From assembly GCF_001424165.1 (NCBI RefSeq), contig NZ_LMOJ01000001.1:1050139-1114138 (forward strand): a stretch of 64,000 nucleotides of DNA, in the 5' to 3' direction. Both the position numbers and the translations under genes were made by a program. Source of the stretch: Massilia sp. Leaf139. GTDB lineage: Bacteria; Pseudomonadota; Gammaproteobacteria; Burkholderiales; Burkholderiaceae_D. Under the pieces are notes generated by a model. It saw only the letters and a program-made list of their open reading frames with translations. It did no database searches and had not been told where the DNA came from. Shown piece by piece: positions 9,418-17,281 of the stretch (within the stretch, counting starts at the first letter, position 1; the number at the start of each line of letters is the position of its first letter).

Positions 9418-10626
9418 ATGGATCTGAATTTCACCCCGCAAGAAGAAGCCTTCCGCGCCGAAGTGCGCGCCTTCCTCGCCGAGAAGCTCCCCGAACGCCT
9501 GTCCAGCAAGGTCGCCGAGGGCAAACACCTGACCAAGGCCGACATGGAGGAATGGCACGCCATCCTCAACGAACGCGGCTGGCTGGCCAACCACTGGCCC
9601 GAGCAGTACGGCGGCCCGGGCTGGAGCGCCGTCGAAAAGTTCATCTTCGAGAACGAGAGCGCCATCGCCCACGCGCCGCGCATCGTGCCCTTCGGCGTCA
9701 ACATGCTCGGCCCCGTGCTGATCAAGTACGGCAACGAGGCGCAAAAGGCTTATTGGCTGCCGCGCATCCTGGACGGCTCCGACTGGTGGTGCCAGGGCTA
9801 TTCGGAACCGGGCGCCGGCTCCGACCTGGCGGCCGTGAAGACGACCGCCGTGCGCGGCACGGACGTGCAGGGCGAGCACTACATCGTCAACGGCCAGAAG
9901 ACCTGGACGACCCTCGGCCAGCACGCCAACATGATCTTCTGCCTGGTGCGCACCGACCGCGAGGCGAAGAAGCAGTCCGGCATCAGCTTCCTGCTGATCG
10001 ACATGACCTCGCCCGGCATCGAGGTGCGCCCGATCATCACCCTGGACGGCGAGCATGAAGTCAACGAGGTCTTCTTCACCGACGTGCGCGTCCCGCTTGA
10101 AAACCTGGTGGGCGAGGAAAACGCCGGCTGGACCTGCGCCAAATACCTGCTGACCTACGAGCGCACCAACATCGCCGGCGTCGGCTTCTCGGTGGCGGCC
10201 CTGGCGCGCCTGAAGAAGATTGCCGCGCGCCAGACCCGTAACGGCAAGCCGCTGCTCGAAGATCCGAGTTTCGCCGCGCGCCTGGCGCGTGTCGAGATCG
10301 ACCTGGAAAACATGAAGACGACCAACCTGCGCGTGATCGCGGCGGTGGCCGGCGGCGGCGTGCCGGGTGCGGAGAGCTCGATGCTCAAGATCCGCGGCAC
10401 CGAGATCCGCCAGGAGATCACCTCGCTGGCGCGGCGTGCGATGGGCGTGCATGCGCGTCCTTTCACCCAGAACATGCTCGACGCCGACTACACGGGCGAG
10501 CCCTTCGGCCCCGATTTCGCGGCGGCCGCCTCGGCGCAGTACTTCAACAACCGCAAGCTGTCGATCTTCGGCGGCTCCAACGAGATCCAGAAGAACATCA
10601 TCTCGAAGATGATCCTCGGGCTGTAA
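9418..10626 (+). CDS. pimC: Acyl-CoA dehydrogenase, large subunit of pimeloyl-CoA dehydrogenase type
   Basis: This 402-residue FAD-dependent acyl-CoA dehydrogenase begins MDLNFTPQEEAFRAEVRAFL. It carries the signature WCQGYSEPGAGSDLA (124-138) and ends with the flavin-contacting SIFGGSNEIQKNIISKMIL. Glu248 in TYERTNIAG lies on the helix that supplies the base in isovaleryl-type enzymes; that is family inference. It is followed after 10 nt by a second, shorter acyl-CoA dehydrogenase. This large/small pair between a thiolase and a crotonase is the PimC/PimD arrangement for dehydrogenating pimeloyl-CoA and related dicarboxyl-CoAs. Confidence 0.85.
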   Translation: MDLNFTPQEEAFRAEVRAFLAEKLPERLSSKVAEGKHLTKADMEEWHAILNERGWLANHWPEQYGGPGWSAVEKFIFENESAIAHAPRIVPFGVNMLGPVLIKYGNEAQKAYWLPRILDGSDWWCQGYSEPGAGSDLAAVKTTAVRGTDVQGEHYIVNGQKTWTTLGQHANMIFCLVRTDREAKKQSGISFLLIDMTSPGIEVRPIITLDGEHEVNEVFFTDVRVPLENLVGEENAGWTCAKYLLTYERTNIAGVGFSVAALARLKKIAARQTRNGKPLLEDPSFAARLARVEIDLENMKTTNLRVIAAVAGGGVPGAESSMLKIRGTEIRQEITSLARRAMGVHARPFTQNMLDADYTGEPFGPDFAAAASAQYFNNRKLSIFGGSNEIQKNIISKMILGL

Positions 10627-10636
10627 GGGAACGACC

Positions 10637-11776
10637 ATGAATTTCGAACACACCGAAGAACGGCGCATGCTCGCCGACAGCCTGAACCGCTTCATCGCCG
10701 AGCGCTATGGTTTTGAAGTCCGCAACAAGATCGCCGGCAGCGCGGAAGGCTATTCGGCCGAGATGTGGAACCACTTCGCCGAACTGGGCGTCATCGGCGC
10801 CCTGCTGCGCGAAGAAGACGGCGGCTTCGGCGGCGGCGGCTTCGACATCGCCGTCGTCTTCGAAGCCCTGGGCCGCGGCCTGGTGCTGGAACCCCTGCTT
10901 GCCAGCGCCGTGCTGGCCGGCGAAGCGATCGCCACGGCCGGCAACGAAGGGCAGCGAGCGCTCCTTGACGGCATCGCCGACGGCAGCACGATCGCCAGCT
11001 TCGCCCACGACGAGCCGGACACGCACTACGAACTGGCGCGCGTGGGCCTGATCGCGACGCGCCACGGCGAGGGCTGGGTGCTCAACGGCGTCAAGTCCGT
11101 CGTGCCGGTGGGCGAGCAGGCCGGTCTCTTCGTGGTCTCGGCGCGTACGGCCGGCGCGGTCGACGACGAAGCCGGCATCTCGCTGTTCCTGGTGCCGTCG
11201 GGCACCGCGGGCTTGTCCGTGCGCGGCACGCCGACCATCGACGGCGGCCATGTGGCCGAGCTGCGTTTCGAGGAGGTGCTGCTGGAAGCCGGCGCGCTCC
11301 TGGGCGCCGAGGGCGAAGGCTACGCCACGCTGGAACGCGCCACCGGGCGCGGCATCCTGGCCCTGTGCGCGGAAGCGCTGGGCGCGATGGAAGCGGCCAA
11401 AGCGGCCACGCTGGACTATCTGCGCACCCGCAAGCAGTTCGGCGTCCCGATCGGCAGCTTCCAGGCCCTGCAGCACCGCATGGCCGATCTGCTGCTGGAA
11501 ATCGAGCAGGCGCGTTCCGCCGTCATCAACGCGGCCGCCGCCCTGGACGCGGACCGGATCACGCGCGAGCGCGCGCTGTCCGCCGCCAAGATGAGCATCG
11601 GCCGCATCGGCGCCCTGGTGGCTGAAGAATGCATCCAGCTCCACGGCGGCATCGGCATGACCTGGGAACTGCCGCTGGCCCACTACGCCAAGCGCCTGGT
11701 GATGATCGACCACCAGCTGGGCGACGAGGATCACCACCTCGAGCGCTACATCGCGCTCGGACGGCAGGCTGCATGA
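10637..11776 (+). CDS. pimD: Acyl-CoA dehydrogenase, small subunit of pimeloyl-CoA dehydrogenase type
   Basis: This 379-residue acyl-CoA dehydrogenase is more divergent than its upstream partner. It begins MNFEHTEERRMLADSLNRFI and contains the C-terminal acyl-CoA dehydrogenase bundle (TRKQFGVPIGSFQALQHRMADL) and ECIQLHGGIGMTWELPLAHY near residues 337-356. The paired order and 10-nt spacing suggest a heteromeric enzyme with the 402-residue subunit. Its stop codon overlaps the next start (ATGA at 11773-11776), so translation is probably coupled to the crotonase. Confidence 0.85.
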   Translation: MNFEHTEERRMLADSLNRFIAERYGFEVRNKIAGSAEGYSAEMWNHFAELGVIGALLREEDGGFGGGGFDIAVVFEALGRGLVLEPLLASAVLAGEAIATAGNEGQRALLDGIADGSTIASFAHDEPDTHYELARVGLIATRHGEGWVLNGVKSVVPVGEQAGLFVVSARTAGAVDDEAGISLFLVPSGTAGLSVRGTPTIDGGHVAELRFEEVLLEAGALLGAEGEGYATLERATGRGILALCAEALGAMEAAKAATLDYLRTRKQFGVPIGSFQALQHRMADLLLEIEQARSAVINAAAALDADRITRERALSAAKMSIGRIGALVAEECIQLHGGIGMTWELPLAHYAKRLVMIDHQLGDEDHHLERYIALGRQAA

Positions 11777-12564
11777 GCCTCCTCGTTCGCACCGAGGGTG
11801 CGGTGCGCATCCTCGTCAACAGCAATCCGGCGGCGAGGAATGCCATCACGCCAGAGCTGTATGACGCGCTGCCTGCCGCTCTGAACGAAGCGGCGGCTGA
11901 TCCGGCCATTGGCGCCATCGTCTTCGCGGGCGACGGCGACTTCTTTTGCGCCGGGGGCGACCTGCGCCAGCTGGCCACGCGGCGCGACCTGACAATCCCC
12001 GAGCGGCTGGAAAAGATCGGCCGCCTGCACGACCAGATCCGCGCGTTGCGCGCCTGTCCGAAGCCGGTGATCGCGGCGGTGGAGGGCGGGGCGGCCGGCG
12101 CCGGCATGTCGCTGGCGCTGGCCTGCGACATGCTGGTCGCGGCGCAGGACGCCTTCTTCACCATGGCCTACATCAAGGTCGGCCTGAGCCCAGACGGCGG
12201 CGCCACCGCCTTCCTCTCGCAATTCCTGCCGCGCCAGCAGATGATGGAACTGTGCCTGCTGGGTGAGCGGATTCCCGCAGCGCGCCTGTATGCGCTGGGC
12301 GCGGTGAACCGTTTGGTGGAGCCCGGCACGGCGGTCGAAGAGGCGCTGCGCCTGGCTGAGCGCATCGCAGGCGGCCCAGCCAACGCGGCCGCGCGCATCA
12401 AGCGCCTGTGCGAGAATGCCGGCCACGCCAGCCTGGGCGAGCAGCTCGACCTGGAAGCGGCGCTGATGGCCGAATCGCAGGGCGACGACGAGGCGCAGGA
12501 AGGCATCCGCGCCTTCTTCGAGAAACGCGCGCCGGATTTCGCTTCGCTGCGCGGGAAGCACTAG
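11773..12564 (+). CDS. Enoyl-CoA hydratase/isomerase family protein (PimE position)
   Basis: This 263-residue crotonase-fold protein starts at the ATG at 11773, overlapping the previous stop. The oxyanion-hole segment GDGDFFCAGGDLRQLA is intact. The usual hydratase glutamates are not: the first position reads GAGMSLALACD (Ser113 in place of Glu). The second region reads KVGLSPDGGAT, with Asp141 where PaaG-type isomerases/hydratases carry their acid. It may therefore act as a double-bond isomerase or auxiliary hydratase alongside the bifunctional first enzyme. The role in the pathway follows from operon position. Confidence 0.85.
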   Translation: MSLLVRTEGAVRILVNSNPAARNAITPELYDALPAALNEAAADPAIGAIVFAGDGDFFCAGGDLRQLATRRDLTIPERLEKIGRLHDQIRALRACPKPVIAAVEGGAAGAGMSLALACDMLVAAQDAFFTMAYIKVGLSPDGGATAFLSQFLPRQQMMELCLLGERIPAARLYALGAVNRLVEPGTAVEEALRLAERIAGGPANAAARIKRLCENAGHASLGEQLDLEAALMAESQGDDEAQEGIRAFFEKRAPDFASLRGKH

Positions 12565-12570
12565 AAAAAA

Positions 12571-12593
12571 GGCCGGGGCATCGGCGCCCGGCC
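12571..12593. other. Hairpin between crotonase and CoA-transferase genes
   Basis: GGCCGGG (12571-12577) pairs with CCCGGCC (12587-12593) around a 9-nt loop. The A-run precedes it on the plus strand, so it would look like an intrinsic terminator only for minus-strand transcription, where no gene ends. On the plus strand it is best read as an intercistronic structure in the 45-nt gap of the operon. Confidence 0.5.
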
Positions 12594-12609
12594 GTACAGG
12601 AGACTCATC

Positions 12610-13815
12610 GTGACAAACACATCCTCACTGCCGCTGGCCGGCGTGCGCGTTCTCGACCTGTCGCGGGTGCTGGCTGGGCCCTGGTGCGCCATGGTCTTGG
12701 GCGACATGGGTGCCGAGGTGATCAAGGTCGAGCACCCGGTGCGCGGCGACGACACCCGCGACTGGGGCATGCGCGTCGGGAACACCGAGACGGCCTACTT
12801 CAACAGCGTCAACCGCAACAAGCGCTCGGTCTGCCTGGATCTGAAGACCCCTGAAGGCCAGCAGATCGCGCGCGACCTGATCCGCAAGAGCGACATCGTC
12901 ATCCAGAATTTCAAGTTCGGCGACATCGAACGTCTCGGCCTCGGCTACGACGAACTGGTGAAGGAACAGCCGGGCCTGATCTACTGTTCCATTACCGGTT
13001 ACGACCGCACCGGGCCGGAGGCGGCGCGGCCCGGCTACGACCTGGTGATCCAGGGCGAGACCGGCCTGATGGCCCTGAACGGCGAACCGACCCAGCCGCC
13101 GCTGAAATTCGGCGTCGCGGCGGTCGACATGATGACCGGCATGTACGCGGCCCAGGGCGTGCTGGCCGCGCTGTATGAGCGCGAGAAAACCGGCGTCGGC
13201 CGCCACGTCGGCATGGCCCTGTTCGACTGCGGCCTGATGATCACGGCGTATTACGGCCTGGAAGCCCTGCTGCGCGGGAACGATCCTCCGCGCTACGGCA
13301 ACGCCCACCCATCGATCATGCCCTACGGCGTGTACGAGGCGGCGGACGGGCCGCTGGTCATCGCCGTCGGCAATAACGGCCAGTACCTGCGCTTCTGCAC
13401 CGAGGTGATCGAGCGGCCGGATCTGGCCGAGGACGAACGCTTCAAGACCAATCTCGAGCGCACCATCCACCGCGAGGAACTGGCGCCCAAGCTGCGCGAC
13501 GCCGTGTTCGCGCGCAAGCGCAAGGATCTGCTCGAGCGTATGGCGCGGGTCGGCATTCCCTGCGGCGAGGTGGCGGGCCTGCACGAGGCGATGACCTCGC
13601 CGCGCGCGGTCGATGCCGGCCTGGTGACGAAGATGGCGCATCCGGTGGCGGGCAGCGTGGATGTGATGGCCTCGCCCTACCGCTTCAATGGCGAGCGGCT
13701 CCCGGTGCGGCGGGCGCCGCCGACGCTGGGGGAGGGGACGAACGATGTGCTCGGCGAGTTGCTGGGGCTGTCGGAAGAGAAGCTCGCGGGATTGAAGGAG
13801 CGCGGGGTCGTTTGA
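12610..13815 (+). CDS. CaiB/BaiF (class III) CoA-transferase
   Basis: This 401-residue protein moves CoA between carboxylic acids without ATP. It begins at a GTG (12610) with AGGAG 10 nt upstream. Its class III features are PLAGVRVLDLSRVLAGPW near the N-terminus, GDMGAEVIKVEHP, and RPGYDLVIQGETGLM with Asp144, the expected nucleophile. It is the last gene of the operon, 45 nt after the crotonase. In the known pim operon an ATP-dependent ligase (PimA) activates the dicarboxylate. No ligase is present here, so this enzyme probably makes the dicarboxyl-CoA using another acyl-CoA as donor. Succinyl-CoA:glutarate CoA-transferases belong to the same family. Confidence 0.88.
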   Translation: MTNTSSLPLAGVRVLDLSRVLAGPWCAMVLGDMGAEVIKVEHPVRGDDTRDWGMRVGNTETAYFNSVNRNKRSVCLDLKTPEGQQIARDLIRKSDIVIQNFKFGDIERLGLGYDELVKEQPGLIYCSITGYDRTGPEAARPGYDLVIQGETGLMALNGEPTQPPLKFGVAAVDMMTGMYAAQGVLAALYEREKTGVGRHVGMALFDCGLMITAYYGLEALLRGNDPPRYGNAHPSIMPYGVYEAADGPLVIAVGNNGQYLRFCTEVIERPDLAEDERFKTNLERTIHREELAPKLRDAVFARKRKDLLERMARVGIPCGEVAGLHEAMTSPRAVDAGLVTKMAHPVAGSVDVMASPYRFNGERLPVRRAPPTLGEGTNDVLGELLGLSEEKLAGLKERGVV

Positions 13816-13841
13816 GCGCCGCGTGGGGGCGGGCGGTTTAA

Positions 13842-13905
13842 CGCGGGCATGCCCGCCCTACGGTACGCCACCGCCCGTAGCACCGTAGGGTGGACATGCC
13901 CACGC
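13842..13905. repeat. Inverted pair of palindromic repeats, GGGCATGCCC core
   Basis: CGCGGGCATGCCCGCCCTACGG (13842-13863) is followed after a short spacer by its near-complement ACCGTAGGGTGGACATGCCCACGCG (13881-13905). Each unit holds its own palindromic core (GGGCATGCCC, or the variant GGACATGCCC), and the two units together can form a larger stem just after the CoA-transferase stop. It may end transcription by structure, but no T-run is present. Units of the same family occur at 14015, 47292, 47364 and 57568. Confidence 0.75.
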
Positions 13906-14014
13906 GTACGTGCGTATGCATGGTGCAACGCATGCCGCGACCCGAATGCATGCGCCCCGATGGTATGTGAACGAACGTGGCGTCATTACCGCCGCGTCGG
14001 TGCGGGTGGTGTTA

Positions 14015-14040
14015 CGCGGGCATGCCCGCCCTACGTTACG
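14015..14040. repeat. Third copy of the GGGCATGCCC palindromic repeat
   Basis: CGCGGGCATGCCCGCCCTAC at 14015-14034 is a direct copy of the first unit at 13842, followed by GTTACG. The 348-nt gap between the CoA-transferase and the CzcE-like gene (13816-14164) holds only these three units and no credible gene. Confidence 0.75.
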
Positions 14041-14164
14041 TCCCCATGCAAACCTTCACGAATTCCCCATACCAACACCCCAAATTATTTCCTCCTGCCG
14101 CGCTTTCATTCCGCGCGCCACGGGCTAGATTGATGGAAGATCCACCCGCTTTGGAGGAAGCATC

Positions 14165-14554
14165 ATGTCAGCCCGTCCGCTCCTTCCCGCCGTCATCGTC
14201 ACCCTGCTGACGGCCTGTATGTCGGCCACCGCGGTCACGCCGCGCGCCGATCTGCTCGGGACGCCCGTGCCGGCCTCGGCCGCGACCCGTACGGTCAACC
14301 TGAGTCCGAACATGCATTCGATTAATGTGGTGGCCGGCGATACCATTCGCTTCGTGAATGGCAGCGGCGAGTTCGGCTGGAGTTTCGATGTCAGCCCGCT
14401 CGTCCAGGTGTTCGACCTGAACCAGGTGGCGCCGAGCGGCGCCCTGGGACATCCATTGCGGGTGTACGTCGCGCCCAATCCGCTCTACTCGGAACGGGCG
14501 CAGTTCAACGATCACGACCGCCGGGATACCAGGCTCCCGACGGTGATCCGTTAA
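14165..14554 (+). CDS. CzcE-family lipoprotein
   Basis: This 129-residue envelope protein has a type II signal: LLTAC near residues 14-18 fits a lipobox, so it is probably lipid-anchored at Cys18. The mature part holds the CzcE-family pattern DLLGTPVPASAATRT, IRFVNGSGEFGWSFD, FDLNQVAPSGALGHP and RVYVAPNPLY. CzcE of Cupriavidus is a small periplasmic copper-binding protein. A ribosome site (GGAGG) precedes the ATG. No metal-efflux genes are nearby: it stands alone between a CoA-transferase operon and a Liv operon, so a metal role is only family inference. Confidence 0.75.
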   Translation: MSARPLLPAVIVTLLTACMSATAVTPRADLLGTPVPASAATRTVNLSPNMHSINVVAGDTIRFVNGSGEFGWSFDVSPLVQVFDLNQVAPSGALGHPLRVYVAPNPLYSERAQFNDHDRRDTRLPTVIR

Positions 14555-14557
14555 GAC

Positions 14558-15739
14558 TTATTTGCCAGCATTCAAAGCACGCAGGAACTGGCCCTTGATC
14601 TTGCCGCCCTCGACCGTACCCAGGATGGTATTGGCGATGGTGCCGCCCTTGCTGTCCAGGCCGTCGATGTCGTTCGGGTTGTACATGGCCGGCAGGGTGG
14701 TGAAGGCCTTTTCCATCTGGGCGCGGATCGCGGTGGCGTCGGTCGTGGTGCCGGCCAGCTTCATGGCGGCCACGGTCGCGTGCACGGCCGAGTAGTTCAG
14801 GCTGATCTCGGTGCTTGGATCCTTGCCCGGGTTCAGCTTGCGGTAGCGTTGGGTGAAGGCAACGGCTTCCGGACGGTCGTCGTTTGCCAGCGGCATCACG
14901 CCGATCGAACCTTCCAGCGGGGCGATGCCGCCGACCACCTTGGCCATTTCGTCGATCTTGGCCTGGTCGAGGATGATGAAACCGCCCTTGAAGCCCAGCT
15001 CGCGCGCCTGCTTGGCGACCAGTGCGGTCGGCTCCGAGGCGCCGCCGATGAACATGACGTCCGGCTTCGCCTGCATCGCACGCGACACGCCCGAGTAGAA
15101 GTCGGTGGCCTTGTTGTAGGACATCGGGTTTTCCGCGACGACCTTGCCGCCGGCGGCTTCCCAGGCCGGCTTGAACAGGGCAGCCCAGGCCTTGGCGTAA
15201 TCGTGGTCGGCCTGCACCATGGCGACGTTCTTGCCGTGCTTGCTCATCATGGCCTTGGTGAACGGGCCGATGTAGCCGGTGAAATCAGGCGGGATGCGAA
15301 TGGTCAGCTTGTTGCCGCGCTCGGTCACCTGCGGCAGGCTCGTGTAGGCCAGCAGCAGCAGGTTCGATTTCTCGTTCATGCCCTGCACCGCGAACACGCC
15401 GCCCGAGTGCGGTACCAGCACGGCGGCGGTCTTGTGCTGCTGCACCAGGCGCTGCACGTTGATGCCGGTCTCGGCCGGGTTGTACTTGTCGTCCAGCGAA
15501 ACGATCTCGACTTTGTAATTCTTGCCGCCGATTTGCAGCGGCTTGGCGTTGATCTCGGCGGCGGCCATCTCCATGCCGCTCAGGACGTTCTTGCCGTAGA
15601 GGGCGGCGCCACCGGAGAGGGGCCCCGAGAAACCGATCTTGATGACTTCCTGCGCCTGCACGCCGCCGGCGGCGAAGGCAAGGGTGGCGGCCGCGGCGGC
15701 CAGCAGGGTACGGCGGGTGAACTTGGCTTGCACTTTCAT
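14558..15739 (-). CDS. livK: HAAT-type periplasmic solute-binding protein (second Liv system)
   Basis: This 393-residue type I binding protein has an N-terminal RRTLLAAAAATLAFAAGG signal, compatible with Tat or Sec, cleaved near VQAQ (residues 27-30). EVIKIGFSGPLSGGAALYG opens the mature domain. It is the last gene of livH-M-G-F-K on the minus strand, 83 nt after livF, unlike the first system where the binding protein comes first. It is clearly divergent from the binding protein at 3626-4798, so the two transporters probably differ in substrate. It converges on the CzcE-like gene with 3 nt between stop codons. Confidence 0.92.
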   Translation of the reverse strand: MKVQAKFTRRTLLAAAAATLAFAAGGVQAQEVIKIGFSGPLSGGAALYGKNVLSGMEMAAAEINAKPLQIGGKNYKVEIVSLDDKYNPAETGINVQRLVQQHKTAAVLVPHSGGVFAVQGMNEKSNLLLLAYTSLPQVTERGNKLTIRIPPDFTGYIGPFTKAMMSKHGKNVAMVQADHDYAKAWAALFKPAWEAAGGKVVAENPMSYNKATDFYSGVSRAMQAKPDVMFIGGASEPTALVAKQARELGFKGGFIILDQAKIDEMAKVVGGIAPLEGSIGVMPLANDDRPEAVAFTQRYRKLNPGKDPSTEISLNYSAVHATVAAMKLAGTTTDATAIRAQMEKAFTTLPAMYNPNDIDGLDSKGGTIANTILGTVEGGKIKGQFLRALNAGK

Positions 15740-15791
15740 CTTTGTGTCTCCTGAAGATTTACTTGTTGTGGTTGCTACGGTGGGTTCGACG

Positions 15792-15836
15792 TCTATGCGC
15801 CGTGAATCTATGCTCCGTGAATCTATGCTCCAATAT
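15792..15836. repeat. 15-nt tandem repeat at the end of livF
   Basis: Two complete near-identical units (TCTATGCGCCGTGAA at 15792-15806, TCTATGCTCCGTGAA at 15807-15821) and a partial third (TCTATGCTCCAATAT) run across the livF stop codon (15823-15825). It looks like a recent slippage duplication in the livF-livK spacer, with no evident function. Confidence 0.7.
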
Positions 15837-16530
15837 ATGCTTTGCGTACCTGCTCGTTATTCAGCAGCTCGTCGCGGCCGCCTTCCATCACGATGCGGCC
15901 CTGTTCGATCACATAGGCGCGGCTGGCGATGTTCAGCGCAGCATACGCGTTCTGCTCGGCCAGCAGCACCGTGGTGCCGGCCTTGTTGATGCGCGCGATC
16001 ACCTCGAACATCTGCTTGACGACCAGCGGCGCCAGGCCCAGCGAAGGCTCGTCCAGCAGCAGCGCCTTCGGGCGGCCCATCAGCGCGCGGCCGATCGCCA
16101 CCATCTGCTGCTGGCCGCCACTGAGGGAACCGGCCGGCATGTCCTTCTTCTCGTGCAGGATCGGGAACAGCGCGAACACTTCTTCCAGCGACTTCTGCGT
16201 ACCTTTGGCATCGCGCCGGTGCACATACGCGCCCAGCGTCAGGTTCTTCAGCACCGACATGCCGGGGAAGAGCTTGCGGCCTTCCGGGCAGTGCACCAGG
16301 CCGTCGGCCACGATCTGCGAGGGCTTGCGGCCGACCAGCTCGTGATTGGCGAAACGGATGCTGCCCGTGCTGGCTTTCTGCAGGCCGCTCATGGTGAGGA
16401 AGATCGAGCTCTTGCCCGCGCCGTTCGAGCCGAGCAGGACGACCAGCTCGCCCTCGTCGGCGTGGATCGAGACGTCGTGCAGGGCGCGGAAGCTCCCGTA
16501 GGAGAGGGAGACCTTGTCAAGCCGCAGCAT
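15823..16530 (-). CDS. livF: HAAT-type ABC transporter ATPase LivF (second system)
   Basis: This 235-residue ABC ATPase has Walker A GSNGAGKS near residue 33, the signature LSGGQQQ near 133 and Walker [11 protein letters not shown]. The segment [21 protein letters not shown] is typical of LivF. It overlaps livG by 14 nt at its start. Its C-terminus, AYIGA, runs into a 15-nt tandem repeat. It belongs to the second complete HAAT importer in this window. Confidence 0.92.
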   Translation of the reverse strand: MLRLDKVSLSYGSFRALHDVSIHADEGELVVLLGSNGAGKSSIFLTMSGLQKASTGSIRFANHELVGRKPSQIVADGLVHCPEGRKLFPGMSVLKNLTLGAYVHRRDAKGTQKSLEEVFALFPILHEKKDMPAGSLSGGQQQMVAIGRALMGRPKALLLDEPSLGLAPLVVKQMFEVIARINKAGTTVLLAEQNAYAALNIASRAYVIEQGRIVMEGGRDELLNNEQVRKAYIGA

Positions 16531-17281
16531 GTTCGCTCCCCAGGTAGGCTTCGATCACGACCGGATTGGCACGGATTTCGGCGGGCGTGCCTTCGGCGAT
16601 CTTCTCGCCATAGTTCAGCACCAGGATCTTGTCGGCGAGATTCATGATCATGTCCATCTTGTGTTCGATCAGGCAGACCGTCAGGCCGCTGTCGGCCATC
16701 TTGCGGATCAGGCGCGCAAGGCCGACGGTCTCCTCGGGATTGACGCCGCCGGCCGGTTCGTCCAGCAGCAGCAGGGTCGGGTCGGTGGCCAGCGCCAGCG
16801 CAAAGGCGACGCGTTTTCTTTCTTCCTGCGAGATATCGCCGGCAATGCGGTTTTCCACGTGCGACAGGCCGACGAAATCGAGCGCGGCGCGCGCCTTTTC
16901 GCGGCAGACCCGTTCTTCATCCTTCAGCCGTTTCGAGCCCAGGATCACGTCGAGCAGCCCGGACTGCGTGCGCAGGCGGTGGCCGACGATCAGGTTGTCG
17001 AGCACGGTGGCCGTGTCGAACAGGGTCGTGCTCTGGAAGGTGCGCGCCATGCCGAGGCGCGCGACCTGGTCGGCACGCAGGCCGGTCACGTCCTTGCCGT
17101 CGAAGACCACCTTGCCGCTGGTCGGGACGATCGCCCCGCTGACCAGGTTGAAGAAGGTGGTCTTGCCGGCGCCGTTCGGGCCGATGATGGCATTGATGGT
17201 ACCGCGTGCGAACTTCACGCTGACGTCGTTGACGGCCGCCAGTCCGCCGAAGCGCTTGGTGAGCGAATCGATTTCAAGCAT
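16517..17281 (-). CDS. livG: HAAT-type ABC transporter ATPase LivG (second system)
   Basis: This 254-residue ABC ATPase has Walker A GPNGAGKT near residues 34-41 and Walker [11 protein letters not shown]. The signature is non-canonical, ISQEERKRV, as in many LivG proteins. The C-terminal [13 protein letters not shown] matches the LivG family. It overlaps livM by 8 nt upstream and livF by 14 nt downstream. Sequence differences from LivG at 938-1651 indicate old divergence rather than a recent duplication. Confidence 0.92.
   Translation of the reverse strand: MLEIDSLTKRFGGLAAVNDVSVKFARGTINAIIGPNGAGKTTFFNLVSGAIVPTSGKVVFDGKDVTGLRADQVARLGMARTFQSTTLFDTATVLDNLIVGHRLRTQSGLLDVILGSKRLKDEERVCREKARAALDFVGLSHVENRIAGDISQEERKRVAFALALATDPTLLLLDEPAGGVNPEETVGLARLIRKMADSGLTVCLIEHKMDMIMNLADKILVLNYGEKIAEGTPAEIRANPVVIEAYLGSEHAAA

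Noticed and set aside
12571..12593. Hairpin with adjacent A/T run as an intrinsic terminator
   Set aside because: The T-run is on the minus strand, where no gene is being transcribed; on the plus strand it lies inside an operon.
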